In this document: positions 25,491-33,426 of the stretch, one piece after another | How the letters are laid out: each line of letters opens with the position of its first letter | Position numbering within the stretch: position 1 is the stretch's first letter | Source: Terriglobia bacterium | Lineage (GTDB): Bacteria > Acidobacteriota > Terriglobia > UBA7540 | NCBI GenBank assembly: GCA_035712365.1 | Contig: DASTAW010000029.1 | Span: forward strand, 104,294-168,293 | DNA length: 64,000 nucleotides | Reading direction: 5' to 3' | Program-made: the position numbers and the translations under genes | Notes under the pieces: generated by a model | What the model saw: the letters and a program-made list of their open reading frames with translations, nothing else | The model's database searches: none | What the model was told of the DNA's origin: nothing

Positions 25491-27989
25491 TCAAAAGGTC
25501 AGAATGAGTTCGGCTTCGCCGTTGTTGGGCCGGACGAGCGTTACCCGGACGGTATCGCCCGCGCGTGCCAGAGCTGCGATCCGGGCGCCCGCCGCGCGTT
25601 GGGACTTGAGGGCTGCGCCCGCGGTGTAGATCGTCAGGGTGGTGGGATAATTCTGCACCAGAGAAGCGTTGATTCGAAGCTGTCTTCTTGCGGAGTCCCA
25701 CGATTCGTTTGCGACCTCCACTCCACCCATGGTGATGTGCCGGTCAGTCCCGATCAGTTGAGGGTGGCCCACGTCGGGCCGGATGGAAACCACCTGGCAG
25801 TGATGCGGCGGAAGCTCCACTGCATACTCCCCGCGCACCCTGCCCAGGAACTTCTGCTTCCAGAAGTCAAACAGCAGATAATCATGGTCAGTTTCGAGGC
25901 CTGCTTTGGCAAAGTTGAGCACAATCCTTCGCGGCGCTGGCGGATTCAGATAGGACGGGAGGGGCAGAAGCCGCAGGCCAGGAGGCTTTACCGAGGCGAC
26001 CGCCATGCTCTGGTTCTGTTTTTCTGCGTTGTCGAGTTTCGAAGAAATTGCGAGCTGCTCTCCGTATTCGTGGCTGGTCCCAAGCAGTTGATCATCGCGG
26101 TTCAGGATTTTTAGCGCACCGGGCTGCATATCAACCGGCATTTCATCAGGTCCCTCGTCCCAGTTGAACAATCCCGCCACCGCCCAGGAACCGAACCGCC
26201 GTTTGAGGTGCAGAACCCAGACAGGGCGGTCGGTCTCAAAAGGATAGAGGTCCATGGGCGTGATGTCCGCGACGGGCATGATCTTTCGAACCATGTCCCG
26301 GCGCTCGGGCGGCAGGGTCACCTCGTCATCACCCAGCATCAAGACCTGTCCCGTGAGGCCCAGGATGGAGGTCCAGGTGCGCGCTTCTTCGAGCGTCAGC
26401 GGCGGACGAACGACCAGCGCGTCTGGATCGCCATACCAGGCAATGCTGTGCGTGTAGTAGCCGCGCCGGATGCCGGCGAGAGCTTCGCGCACCCCCCGGA
26501 ATGAAGGCGGCTCCCCGTCGCCCACCACGTCGCCGGCCAACCGCCCCGCCTGCGCAATCCCAATGGCTTCAGTGGGAAAGGCAGGACCACAGGCAGAGAA
26601 AAAGACTCCGGGCTTGGAGTCCATGGCCTGGCGGATGAGGCCGAGCGCCTGGCGGAACGCCGTGTTCGCATCCAGCGTGGGATCATAGGCGCGAGCGCGG
26701 TTTTCGGCCCAGATGTCGCGCGTGGCATTCTCGCCGTCCAGCTTGAAGTAGTCGTACCCCCAGTTGAGCGCGTGGTCGCGGTACGTGTCATAGAGGTATT
26801 TTTTAAGGGCAGGATTTGAAAAATCGGCGACGTAAGTGCCGAACCATGTGCCCAGCTTTCCGCTGCCGCTGGCGTTGTGCAGAAACCAGTCGGGGTGTAT
26901 TTCATAGAACTGCTCATCGGCGTTTCCAAAGGCCGAGAGCCAGAGGCCAGCATAGAGACCGTTGGCGTGGATCTGATCGGCCAGCCACTTCATGCCGCGG
27001 GGAAACTTGTCGTTCCAGGCGTTCCAGTCGCCGCCGATGGCCGATCCCTTTTCGCCATCGCCCGCAGCCTGCCAGCCGGCGTCCACCAGGCAGTACTTCA
27101 GGCCAAACGGCTTGTAATACTTTGCGACAGCCTGCGCATTCTCCACGATTTCCTTCTCGTTGACGTGGGAGAAATATTGGTACCAGGAAATCCAGCCCAC
27201 GGGAACTTCCGGCCATTTCACCTTGTCGAGCGGTGCAAAGAAAGGCAGCCTGCTTCCGAGAACGCGCTCGACCACCCTGAACCGGCAGTGAGGAGCAGCG
27301 CTGAGGGCGTCCGAAGCCGAAACCTGGAAACCCTTTGCAACCGGACTGAAGGCGGCCTTGCGGGCAAAGACCTGGAGGGCCTGGTCGCGAAAGCGGTCAT
27401 AAACACAATCGTTGAGAGTGCTGGCGGTAAGCCCGCTGGTCATCTGCTGAACGCCATCGCCGGGGTCGCGCAGCCGCGCCTGGATGGGGTCAGCACCTCC
27501 GTCAATTTCCGCCACAATCGCCGCCTGCGCCTCACCTCCGGACGGAAATCCGGAAAGGGACACGTCCAGCCCTGGCCCATCGCGGCTGAGCACAATCTCA
27601 TAAGTTACCGGACCATGCACCTTGAAAATCCAATGGCTTTTCTGGAAGGAGGGCGCGCGAACCAGCGTGGTTCCTGCCGCCGTGGAACTGAGCTTAGGAT
27701 TGCCTGCGGTTACTTCCACTCGCAAACCGGTCACCCAGGTAGCTCCACCATAGGCCAGAGCAAGGGTGCGGCGGTCCCTGGAAGCAGTGACCGTCCAGGC
27801 CGCGGATCCATTACCTGCCGGACCGGACACCGCAGCCCTGGTGGTCCGGCTCCGGGCCCTTGTAGATGCTTGAGGAAATGCCTGGAGCAGAAGTCTTGCC
27901 CCCGCAAGTACCGCTAATGCGAGGATAACGGACAAGTAGAGAGATTTTCTGGACCCCATTCCGTTAGCCGGCCCTCCCCAATTGCGCAT
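25491..27989 (-). CDS. GH36-like alpha-galactosidase (melibiase) with N-terminal signal
   Basis: 832 residues from the ATG at 27989; alternatives are TTG 28010 and ATG 27959. A signal or anchor segment (SLYLSVILALAVLAGARLLL) lies near residue 20. An N-terminal beta-sandwich is followed by the barrel: VGWISWYQYFSHVNEKEIVEN, YCLVDAGWQ, GLYAGLWLSAFG, then YFKLDGEN with the nucleophile aspartate (about 430) and the acid/base segment AGDVVGDGEPP (about 500). A C-terminal beta domain ends the protein. It would hydrolyse alpha-galactosides in the periplasm or outside. With the GH27 enzyme and the SGNH esterase it forms a galactoside-use neighbourhood, although no transporter or TonB receptor is close. 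Confidence 0.85.
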   Translation of the reverse strand: MRNWGGPANGMGSRKSLYLSVILALAVLAGARLLLQAFPQASTRARSRTTRAAVSGPAGNGSAAWTVTASRDRRTLALAYGGATWVTGLRVEVTAGNPKLSSTAAGTTLVRAPSFQKSHWIFKVHGPVTYEIVLSRDGPGLDVSLSGFPSGGEAQAAIVAEIDGGADPIQARLRDPGDGVQQMTSGLTASTLNDCVYDRFRDQALQVFARKAAFSPVAKGFQVSASDALSAAPHCRFRVVERVLGSRLPFFAPLDKVKWPEVPVGWISWYQYFSHVNEKEIVENAQAVAKYYKPFGLKYCLVDAGWQAAGDGEKGSAIGGDWNAWNDKFPRGMKWLADQIHANGLYAGLWLSAFGNADEQFYEIHPDWFLHNASGSGKLGTWFGTYVADFSNPALKKYLYDTYRDHALNWGYDYFKLDGENATRDIWAENRARAYDPTLDANTAFRQALGLIRQAMDSKPGVFFSACGPAFPTEAIGIAQAGRLAGDVVGDGEPPSFRGVREALAGIRRGYYTHSIAWYGDPDALVVRPPLTLEEARTWTSILGLTGQVLMLGDDEVTLPPERRDMVRKIMPVADITPMDLYPFETDRPVWVLHLKRRFGSWAVAGLFNWDEGPDEMPVDMQPGALKILNRDDQLLGTSHEYGEQLAISSKLDNAEKQNQSMAVASVKPPGLRLLPLPSYLNPPAPRRIVLNFAKAGLETDHDYLLFDFWKQKFLGRVRGEYAVELPPHHCQVVSIRPDVGHPQLIGTDRHITMGGVEVANESWDSARRQLRINASLVQNYPTTLTIYTAGAALKSQRAAGARIAALARAGDTVRVTLVRPNNGEAELILTF

Positions 27990-28118
27990 CACCCCGCTTC
28001 CGGCAAGCAACTACCCCGCGCGCGTGGATTATACCCCCAAGGTGAGCGCCTTATGAGATAATTCCTCTTCGTTTTGCCATCAGGCCTCGAACCCCGGAAA
28101 AATAGCAGGGTGTCTTCG

Positions 28119-28146
28119 TTGACTTTCGCAACCCTCCTATTGTAGT
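28119..28146 (+). promoter_or_regulatory. Candidate promoter of the rsbW-rsbV pair
   Basis: TTGACT (28119-28124), a 16-bp spacer and TGTAGT (28141-28146). A start near 28153 would give a very short leader containing the GGGGG ribosome site. Confidence 0.5.
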
Positions 28147-28165
28147 TTCATCGCGGGGGTTATTC

Positions 28166-28660
28166 TTGCCGTTAATGCAGCCTGAGGCCAGCGTCGTCGA
28201 GGTGATCCTCGAAAGCAATCTTGCGAATGTCGAGAGGGCCGAAGAAGCGGCCCGAAGCGTTGCTGCGAAAATGGGGTTCGATGAAGAACGCGAGTTCCAT
28301 GTTGAGATGGCGGTACACGAAGCTGTTATTAACGCCATTCACCACGGCAACAAGGAAAATCCCGGCAAGAAGGTGCACATCAGGTTTCTGGTCTTCCCAG
28401 ACCGGCTTGAAATTCATGTACGGGACGAAGGGCAGGGATTCGATCCCGCCACCCTCCCGGACCCTCTGGCCAGCGAGAATATTTTGAGCAATTCAGGAAG
28501 AGGAATCTTTCTGGTGCGCAAATTCATGGACGAATTCAGGGTTGAGAAGTCGCCTGCCGGAGGGACAGAGGTCATCATGGTAAAGCGTCTGACCGTTCGA
28601 ATTCAGTCAAACCAAGGAGGAACAGGCCGTGAGCATGAAGGCAATGGTGCGTCAGGTTGA
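28166..28660 (+). CDS. RsbW-type anti-sigma factor / serine kinase (GHKL ATPase)
   Basis: 164 residues. The GHKL ATP-binding fold is shown by the N box HEAVINAIHHGN (about 52-63), the G1 box VRDEGQGFDP (about 88-97) and the G2 box NSGRGIFLVRKFMDE. RsbW proteins bind and silence a sigma factor and phosphorylate the STAS partner. The TTG at 28166 has GGGGG six bases ahead, while the ATG at 28175 is fifteen bases from it, so TTG is preferred. The end overlaps the STAS gene by 32 bp. The FliA-like sigma gene converges on this pair and is the obvious client. Confidence 0.88.
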   Translation: MPLMQPEASVVEVILESNLANVERAEEAARSVAAKMGFDEEREFHVEMAVHEAVINAIHHGNKENPGKKVHIRFLVFPDRLEIHVRDEGQGFDPATLPDPLASENILSNSGRGIFLVRKFMDEFRVEKSPAGGTEVIMVKRLTVRIQSNQGGTGREHEGNGASG

Positions 28661-28979
28661 TTCTGCAACTGTCGTTGACGTCAGCGGGAGAATCACGCTC
28701 GGCGAGGCGTGCAAGGAACTGCGTGAAGTCATCCGCGGAGAGCTTGGCAAGGGTCATAAGAACCTCCTCTTGAACCTCGCCGACGTTACCTACATTGACA
28801 GTTCCGGAATTGGAGAATTGGTCAGCGCCTTTACGGCGGTTTCAAACCAGGGAGGACAACTGAAACTGCTCCACTTGACCAAGAAAGTACATGACTTGTT
28901 GCAGATTACGAAGCTTTACACCGTTTTCGACGTTCACGATGACGAAGCCGACGCCATCAGCAGCTTCAAAACGGCTTAG
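28629..28979 (+). CDS. STAS-domain anti-sigma factor antagonist (RsbV-like)
   Basis: 116 residues from a GTG with an AGGAGG site nine bases ahead. The single STAS domain contains VVDVSGRITLGEACKELRE and the phosphorylation site region YIDSSGIGELVSAF (serine at about residue 57). Unphosphorylated STAS protein binds RsbW and frees the sigma factor; phosphorylation by RsbW reverses this. Overlap with the kinase gene indicates coupled translation and balanced amounts. No RsbU-type phosphatase is in the window, so the input that resets the switch must come from elsewhere. Confidence 0.9.
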   Translation: MSMKAMVRQVDSATVVDVSGRITLGEACKELREVIRGELGKGHKNLLLNLADVTYIDSSGIGELVSAFTAVSNQGGQLKLLHLTKKVHDLLQITKLYTVFDVHDDEADAISSFKTA

Positions 28980-29102
28980 GGGGCCCGGCTGTCTGTCGAG
29001 CCCCTCGCCGGTGCCAGGTCATTGGCCGCTTCGGGAAAATGACAGGGCGCAGGGAAAGGCACCCATCCTATCCTGACATCTCGAAAGTCGCTCTAGAGTT
29101 TG

Positions 29103-30077
29103 TTAAGTTCTCTTTCTGGCATTTTTAGGTGTCGCGCGGGACAGCCTCTTTGGCTTCCGGGATTCGCTCCCGGCGCGTCGCCGCCGTTGAACAGAGGTGG
29201 GAATATCGGAAAGTGTTGAGGCCAGCTCCGGAGAGGCCGTCCGGTGGTGATACTGGTCTGCATCGCAGGGCAGAATGGTAACCGGACTGGCCAAAGGCTG
29301 CCTGCCGGCGCATTCCTCTTCCCTCTGTTGCGCAATAAGGACCTCTTTCATCCTGGCTTTTAGCGACGCGACCGCGGAAGAATGGATTTGCGAAACGCGG
29401 GATTCGCATACGCCCATCCGATTGCCCGTTTCCTTCATCGTCAAACCTTTGAAGTAGTAAAGGTCGAGTGCTTGCCGCTTTCGCGGAGGCAGTTTGGACA
29501 TGGCCTTTGCCAGCAGACCGTTCATCTCGGCCCTTTCGCAGAGGACGAAGGGGCTCTCCTCTGCGGTATCCGCCATTTTTTCGTCCAGGGAATGCCCTTC
29601 CAGAGAGGTGGGTTCCTGCAGGCTGGCAACCTCCAGACCTTGCAGGTCCCGCAGCAGCAACTGGAGCTGGTGGTCGGTGACTCCCATGGCGTCGGCAAGT
29701 TCCGTCTGAGAGGGCGCCCGGCCCAGCTGAGTTTGAAGCTTTTCTCTGGCCGCCTCAAGCTGACGCCCTTTCTGCCGCAGCAGCCGCGGACTCCAATCCT
29801 GCTCACGGAGACTGTCAAGGATCGCTCCCTGGATGCGATAACGGGCGTAGGACTGTAATTGCACGTTCCTTTTGGGGTCAAATTTTGCGAGGGCCTCGAT
29901 CAGGCCCAGGACGCCGGTGTTAACAAGGTCCTCCAGCGGGATGTGATGCGGCAGCCTGGCATGGATTTTTTGAGCGATGAACCTTACCTGCGGAAGCTGC
30001 TCCATTACCATCTGATTACGTTCACTTAATTCGAAACCTTTCAACTGCAATCGGGCCGTAGCGGGGGTTGTGCCCAC
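29103..30077 (-). CDS. FliA/WhiG-type sigma factor with a long basic C-terminal tail
   Basis: 324 residues from the GTG at 30077, chosen because an AAAGGAG site lies six bases ahead; the frame is open further upstream. Region 2 has PLEDLVNTGVLGLIEALAKFDP and QLQSYARYRIQGAILDSLREQDWSPR, diagnostic of the FliA/SigB-like group. Region 3 has LGRAPSQTELADAMGV and region 4 LPPRKRQALDLYYFKGLTMKETGNRMGVCESRVSQIHS. FliA proteins normally end shortly after region 4. Here about 75 extra residues follow, Ser/Arg/Lys-rich and probably disordered. There are no flagellar genes in the window. The convergent RsbW/RsbV pair suggests control by partner switching rather than FlgM. Confidence 0.9.
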   Translation of the reverse strand: MGTTPATARLQLKGFELSERNQMVMEQLPQVRFIAQKIHARLPHHIPLEDLVNTGVLGLIEALAKFDPKRNVQLQSYARYRIQGAILDSLREQDWSPRLLRQKGRQLEAAREKLQTQLGRAPSQTELADAMGVTDHQLQLLLRDLQGLEVASLQEPTSLEGHSLDEKMADTAEESPFVLCERAEMNGLLAKAMSKLPPRKRQALDLYYFKGLTMKETGNRMGVCESRVSQIHSSAVASLKARMKEVLIAQQREEECAGRQPLASPVTILPCDADQYHHRTASPELASTLSDIPTSVQRRRRAGSESRKPKRLSRATPKNARKRT

Positions 30078-30106
30078 GTGGCGCTCCTTTCTCTCTACAG
30101 TGAGAA

Positions 30107-30128
30107 CTGGATATGGACCCGTATCCAG
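30107..30128. promoter_or_regulatory. 22-bp palindrome in the leader of the sigma factor gene
   Basis: Arms CTGGATATGG and ACCCGTATCCAG pair over ten positions including one G-T wobble, with a two-base centre. It lies 30 bp upstream of the GTG start. It may be an operator dyad or an RNA hairpin just ahead of the ribosome site. Confidence 0.5.
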
Positions 30129-30401
30129 CAAGAGACAGATCGTTAGTCTCCAGGTCTGTTTTTACCTGCTGCGGATTAAAAGGCGATTAGAAGAAGATTA
30201 GAAATTTATGTTCTTTTCAGCTACGGGCATTGGGTTAGCTCACTCTAGAAGAAAGGCGAAGGTATCGCGTGGCGGGAAGAAGTAGCGGAAGCTCGAGAAG
30301 ACGGGCGGATTGTGCCGCTTTTGAACGGGGCGGGGCGCCGCCGAGACGGGACCACGAATCATCCCGTGGATTTGAGGCGCGGAAGATGAAACAAGCCTTA
30401 T

Positions 30402-31133
30402 TCAAGGCCTGCCGGTTCTGGGAACCGCGGGAGGCGCCAGCGAGAGATCGATCCGGTAGCAGCGGGAAGTTTGCGAAATTTGCGTGACACTCAGCCGTCC
30501 ACCCTGACACTCGACGGAACGGTTGAGAACCCATCTCTCAAGCTTATCCAAGACGGGCTTTGCCGAAGCGCCGGGCGTCCCAGGGCCGTTGACACCCTGG
30601 TCGCCGACAGGCGTACACTCTTCAAACACCTTCAGGGAAGCCGTTTCTTTGACGGCCGAAAGAACGATTCGAACCGCACGCCCGTCGCGGTTGGCCCTGA
30701 CAGCCCCGCCGATCAGCCGGCCGGTAGCCAGAGTCAGCCGTTGCGGGCTGGTGTTTACCCAAACTTCGCCTCCTACCTCGTTGACCAGGCGCGGACGATC
30801 GACCGTTTCGGCGTATGAGGCCGCTTCCAGCGCCTCTTCAATGACCGCTGTCCATGAAATGGGCTGGATCTGGATGCCAGCCCTCTCCATCTCCACAATG
30901 TCACGCAGCGTCTCGAGTGTTTCTGCCATGCGCTGGGTCTCTTGAAGCGAGATCTCCAGGATCCGCCGACACTCCTTCACGTCCATCTCGCCCATCAGCG
31001 CAACTTCAGCCGTCCCTTGCAACGACGTCAGGGGCTGGCTCAGCTTGTGGGCAAGGGCTCCCAGCACTTCCAGAAAATCGTCTTTGCGTCTTGTCCATGC
31101 GCCTGGCCGGGGCAGACGGTTAAAGTTTTTCAT
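30402..31133 (-). CDS. Reduced histidine kinase (HisKA present, ATPase domain degenerate)
   Basis: 243 residues, soluble, with no sensor or membrane segment. The dimerisation/phosphoacceptor helix is clear (LGALAHKLSQPLTSLQGTAE, His at about residue 29), followed by a coiled second helix. The C-terminal part has a faint ATPase-domain layout (SPQRLTLATGRLIGGAVRAN in the place of the N box), but no recognisable DxGxG or G2 box. The tail reads CYRIDLSLA as in HATPase ends. It may be a phosphotransfer partner or may rely on a different kinase. It is 38 bp downstream of the OmpR-type regulator on the same strand, so the two are probably an operon. Confidence 0.7.
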   Translation of the reverse strand: MKNFNRLPRPGAWTRRKDDFLEVLGALAHKLSQPLTSLQGTAEVALMGEMDVKECRRILEISLQETQRMAETLETLRDIVEMERAGIQIQPISWTAVIEEALEAASYAETVDRPRLVNEVGGEVWVNTSPQRLTLATGRLIGGAVRANRDGRAVRIVLSAVKETASLKVFEECTPVGDQGVNGPGTPGASAKPVLDKLERWVLNRSVECQGGRLSVTQISQTSRCYRIDLSLAPPAVPRTGRP

Positions 31134-31171
31134 GGCGTCGGTCGCGCAGTCGTTAAAAAGTTCTCGTCATC

Positions 31172-31858
31172 TTATTGAGCTTTTCCGATTCGGTATCCGA
31201 CGCCGCGAACGGTGTGGATCAGTTTCGAGGTTTCCCCCTCATCCACTTTTTTCCGGAGGTAATTGATGTAAACGTCCACAACGTTGGTCATGGTGTCAAA
31301 AGAAAAGTTCCAAACGTGTTCGATGATCATCGGGCGTGAAACCGCCCGGCCATGGTTCCTCATCAGGTATTCCAGCAATGCGAATTCCTTGGGAGTCAGC
31401 TCGATCTTCCTTTCACCGCGGAAGACAGCGCGCTCCACAAGATTCATCGCCAGGTCTTCGACCTGGAGCTTGAAATTCGCAGGGATGTCGCCGCGCCTGA
31501 GCAGGGCCCTGACCCTCGCTGTAAGTTCGCGAAAGGCGAAGGGCTTCACCAAGTAATCGTCCGCTCCAAGGTCCAGACCTTTGACCCGGTCCTCCACGCG
31601 AGCGCGCCCCGTCAGCACCAGCACCGGCAGATTCTTTTTGCGGCTTCTGATCTGCCGCAGCACCTGGAGGCCGTCCATCTTGGGCAGCACCAGGTCAAGA
31701 AGCACGAGATCATATTCGTACTCTTCCGCCATATAGAGAGCTTCCTGCCCATCGGGAACGACATCCACAGCATAGTGCTCAGCTTCCAGCCCCTTTTTCA
31801 GAAAACTGGCCACTGGGCGATCATCTTCAGCAACAAGTATTCTCACGGAATTCTCCAT
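31172..31858 (-). CDS. OmpR/PhoB-type response regulator
   Basis: 228 residues. The receiver domain (1-118) has acidic residues EDD at 10-12, the phosphoacceptor aspartate in LVLLDLVLPKMDG (about 53) and the lysine in DDYLVKPFAFREL (about 103). A winged-helix domain follows (about 130-228: ELTPKEFALLEYLMRNHGRAVSR and VVDVYINYLRKKVDEG). It binds promoter DNA after phosphorylation. The first gene of a two-gene unit with the reduced kinase, it is upstream of it, the order often seen in such pairs. A full kinase may act on it from elsewhere. Confidence 0.93.
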   Translation of the reverse strand: MENSVRILVAEDDRPVASFLKKGLEAEHYAVDVVPDGQEALYMAEEYEYDLVLLDLVLPKMDGLQVLRQIRSRKKNLPVLVLTGRARVEDRVKGLDLGADDYLVKPFAFRELTARVRALLRRGDIPANFKLQVEDLAMNLVERAVFRGERKIELTPKEFALLEYLMRNHGRAVSRPMIIEHVWNFSFDTMTNVVDVYINYLRKKVDEGETSKLIHTVRGVGYRIGKAQ

Positions 31859-32001
31859 TGAGTCCGGCGCACCCTTAAAACCTGCATCGGCCCGGTCATT
31901 TTCCGTCCAAACATTGGGCGTTTTTCATTAGTCACAACTAACTTCGGCAAAATGGAGAGAGGAGTTGAGAAAAGAATTTGGTGGGAGGTGAATGGGAAAG
32001 G

Positions 32002-32029
32002 CCCCCTGACGAATCGCGCATCTCAGGGG
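32002..32029 (-). terminator. Weak hairpin after the NtrC-type gene
   Basis: Stem CCCCTGA/TCAGGGG around a 13-base loop, 36 bp beyond the stop of the NtrC-type gene. There is no clear T-tract, so termination is only suggested. Confidence 0.35.
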
Positions 32030-32064
32030 ACTTCCTGGAAGATAGCGGTGTGCTGAATAAGCCG

Positions 32065-33414
32065 CTACTGCTTTCGGATGCCGAACTTTTCCAGGCGATA
32101 CTGGAGTGTGCGGAAGGTCATGCCCAGTAACTGAGCGGCACGAGTGATGTTTCCGTTGGTGCGGTGCAAGGCCTCGGTGATTTTGGCCTTCTCGTGCTCC
32201 TCCCAGCTCGTTTCCTGAATAACCGGCGTGATCCGGACGCCGTCGGCGGGCGGCGCAGGCGATGCTGATTCAAAACCGATATCTTCAGACGATATTTCCG
32301 GCGGAAGGTCCTGGATCTCCACGCGATCAGATTCACCCAGCACGACTGCCCGCTCGATCGCCCATTCCAACTGGCGGACGTTTCCCGGCCAACGATAGGC
32401 CTCCAGCGCATTCAGAGCTTCGGGTGAGATGCTGTGTACCTCGCGGCCGGAGGCCAGCCCCGCTTTGTGCGTAAAGTGGAGCGCCAGCTCTTCGATGTCG
32501 TCCCTCCGTTCCCGCAAAGGAGGACAGATGATCGGGATCACCTTCAGCCGGTAATAAAGGTCCTCGCGGAACCTGCCATCCTTCATCAACTGGTCCAGAT
32601 TGCGGTTGGTAGCCGCGATAATGCGGACATCCACCTTGACAGGGTCCGTTCCTCCCACGCGGAGAATTTCTCTTTCCTGGAGGGCCCGCAAAATCTTAGC
32701 CTGCATGGCCAGACTGGTGTCGCCGATTTCATCAAGAAAGAGCGTGGAATGGTCGGCGCGCTCGAACAGCCCCTTCTTCTGCTGATGGGCGTCTGTAAAG
32801 GCGCCCTTCTCGTGGCCGAACAGTTCGCTCTCCAGCAAGCTTTCCGTCAGCGATGCGCAGTTGACCGCCAGGAAGGGTTTCTGGTTCCGGGGACTGTGTT
32901 TGTGGATTTCACGGGCCACCAGCTCTTTTCCCGTGCCGCTCTCGCCGAGAATCAGGACGGTGTGCGTGGTGGGCGCGACCTTCATCACCATTCGGATCAT
33001 TTCCCTGATGGCGGGAGAGCGCCCGATAATGGTCTGCTTTAGAGAGGCCAGGCGGCCAAGGGCGTCACTGACCACTTCCAGCAGTTTCGACCGGTCCACC
33101 GGCTTTTCCAGGTACTGGTAGACGCCGCGCTTCGTGGCATCAATCGCCGATTCGATGGACGGGTACCCGGTAATCAGCACAATGGCAACGGTAGGGTCGG
33201 TCTGAAGTATCTGGGTGAGCAGCTCGATGCCCGTCATGCCGGTCAGGTTCAAGTCCGTCAAAACCAGATCGAACCGTTTTTGGGCAACCAGCCGGAGGGC
33301 GGCTTCGCCGCTGGGGGCCGTGACGGTCTCATAGCCCTCATCCAGGAAGATGTCGCGGTAGATTTCGCGCTGTCTCAGTTCATCATCAACAACCAGAATG
33401 GAGCCTTCGGGCAT
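32065..33414 (-). CDS. NtrC-family sigma54-dependent response regulator
   Basis: 449 residues in the usual three parts. The receiver domain (1-120) has the phosphoacceptor aspartate in LVLTDLNLTGMTG. The AAA+ domain (about 140-375) has Walker A GESGTGKE and Walker B TLFLDEIGDTS. The Fis-type helix-turn-helix (about 410-449) contains GNITRAAQLLGMTFRTLQYRLEKFGI. The sigma54-contacting loop reads GAFTDA (about 203) instead of GAFTGA, a variant in a position that contacts sigma54. It probably forms a two-component pair with the kinase 12 bp upstream. Target genes are not identifiable here. Confidence 0.94.
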   Translation of the reverse strand: MPEGSILVVDDELRQREIYRDIFLDEGYETVTAPSGEAALRLVAQKRFDLVLTDLNLTGMTGIELLTQILQTDPTVAIVLITGYPSIESAIDATKRGVYQYLEKPVDRSKLLEVVSDALGRLASLKQTIIGRSPAIREMIRMVMKVAPTTHTVLILGESGTGKELVAREIHKHSPRNQKPFLAVNCASLTESLLESELFGHEKGAFTDAHQQKKGLFERADHSTLFLDEIGDTSLAMQAKILRALQEREILRVGGTDPVKVDVRIIAATNRNLDQLMKDGRFREDLYYRLKVIPIICPPLRERRDDIEELALHFTHKAGLASGREVHSISPEALNALEAYRWPGNVRQLEWAIERAVVLGESDRVEIQDLPPEISSEDIGFESASPAPPADGVRITPVIQETSWEEHEKAKITEALHRTNGNITRAAQLLGMTFRTLQYRLEKFGIRKQ

Positions 33415-33426
33415 AAAGGTCGGTCC

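Noticed and set aside
26877..27917. Long rightward frame (346 codons) opposite the GH36 gene
   Set aside because: Lies fully inside a gene with clear catalytic motifs. It has no family features and no ribosome site, and is a by-product of high GC.
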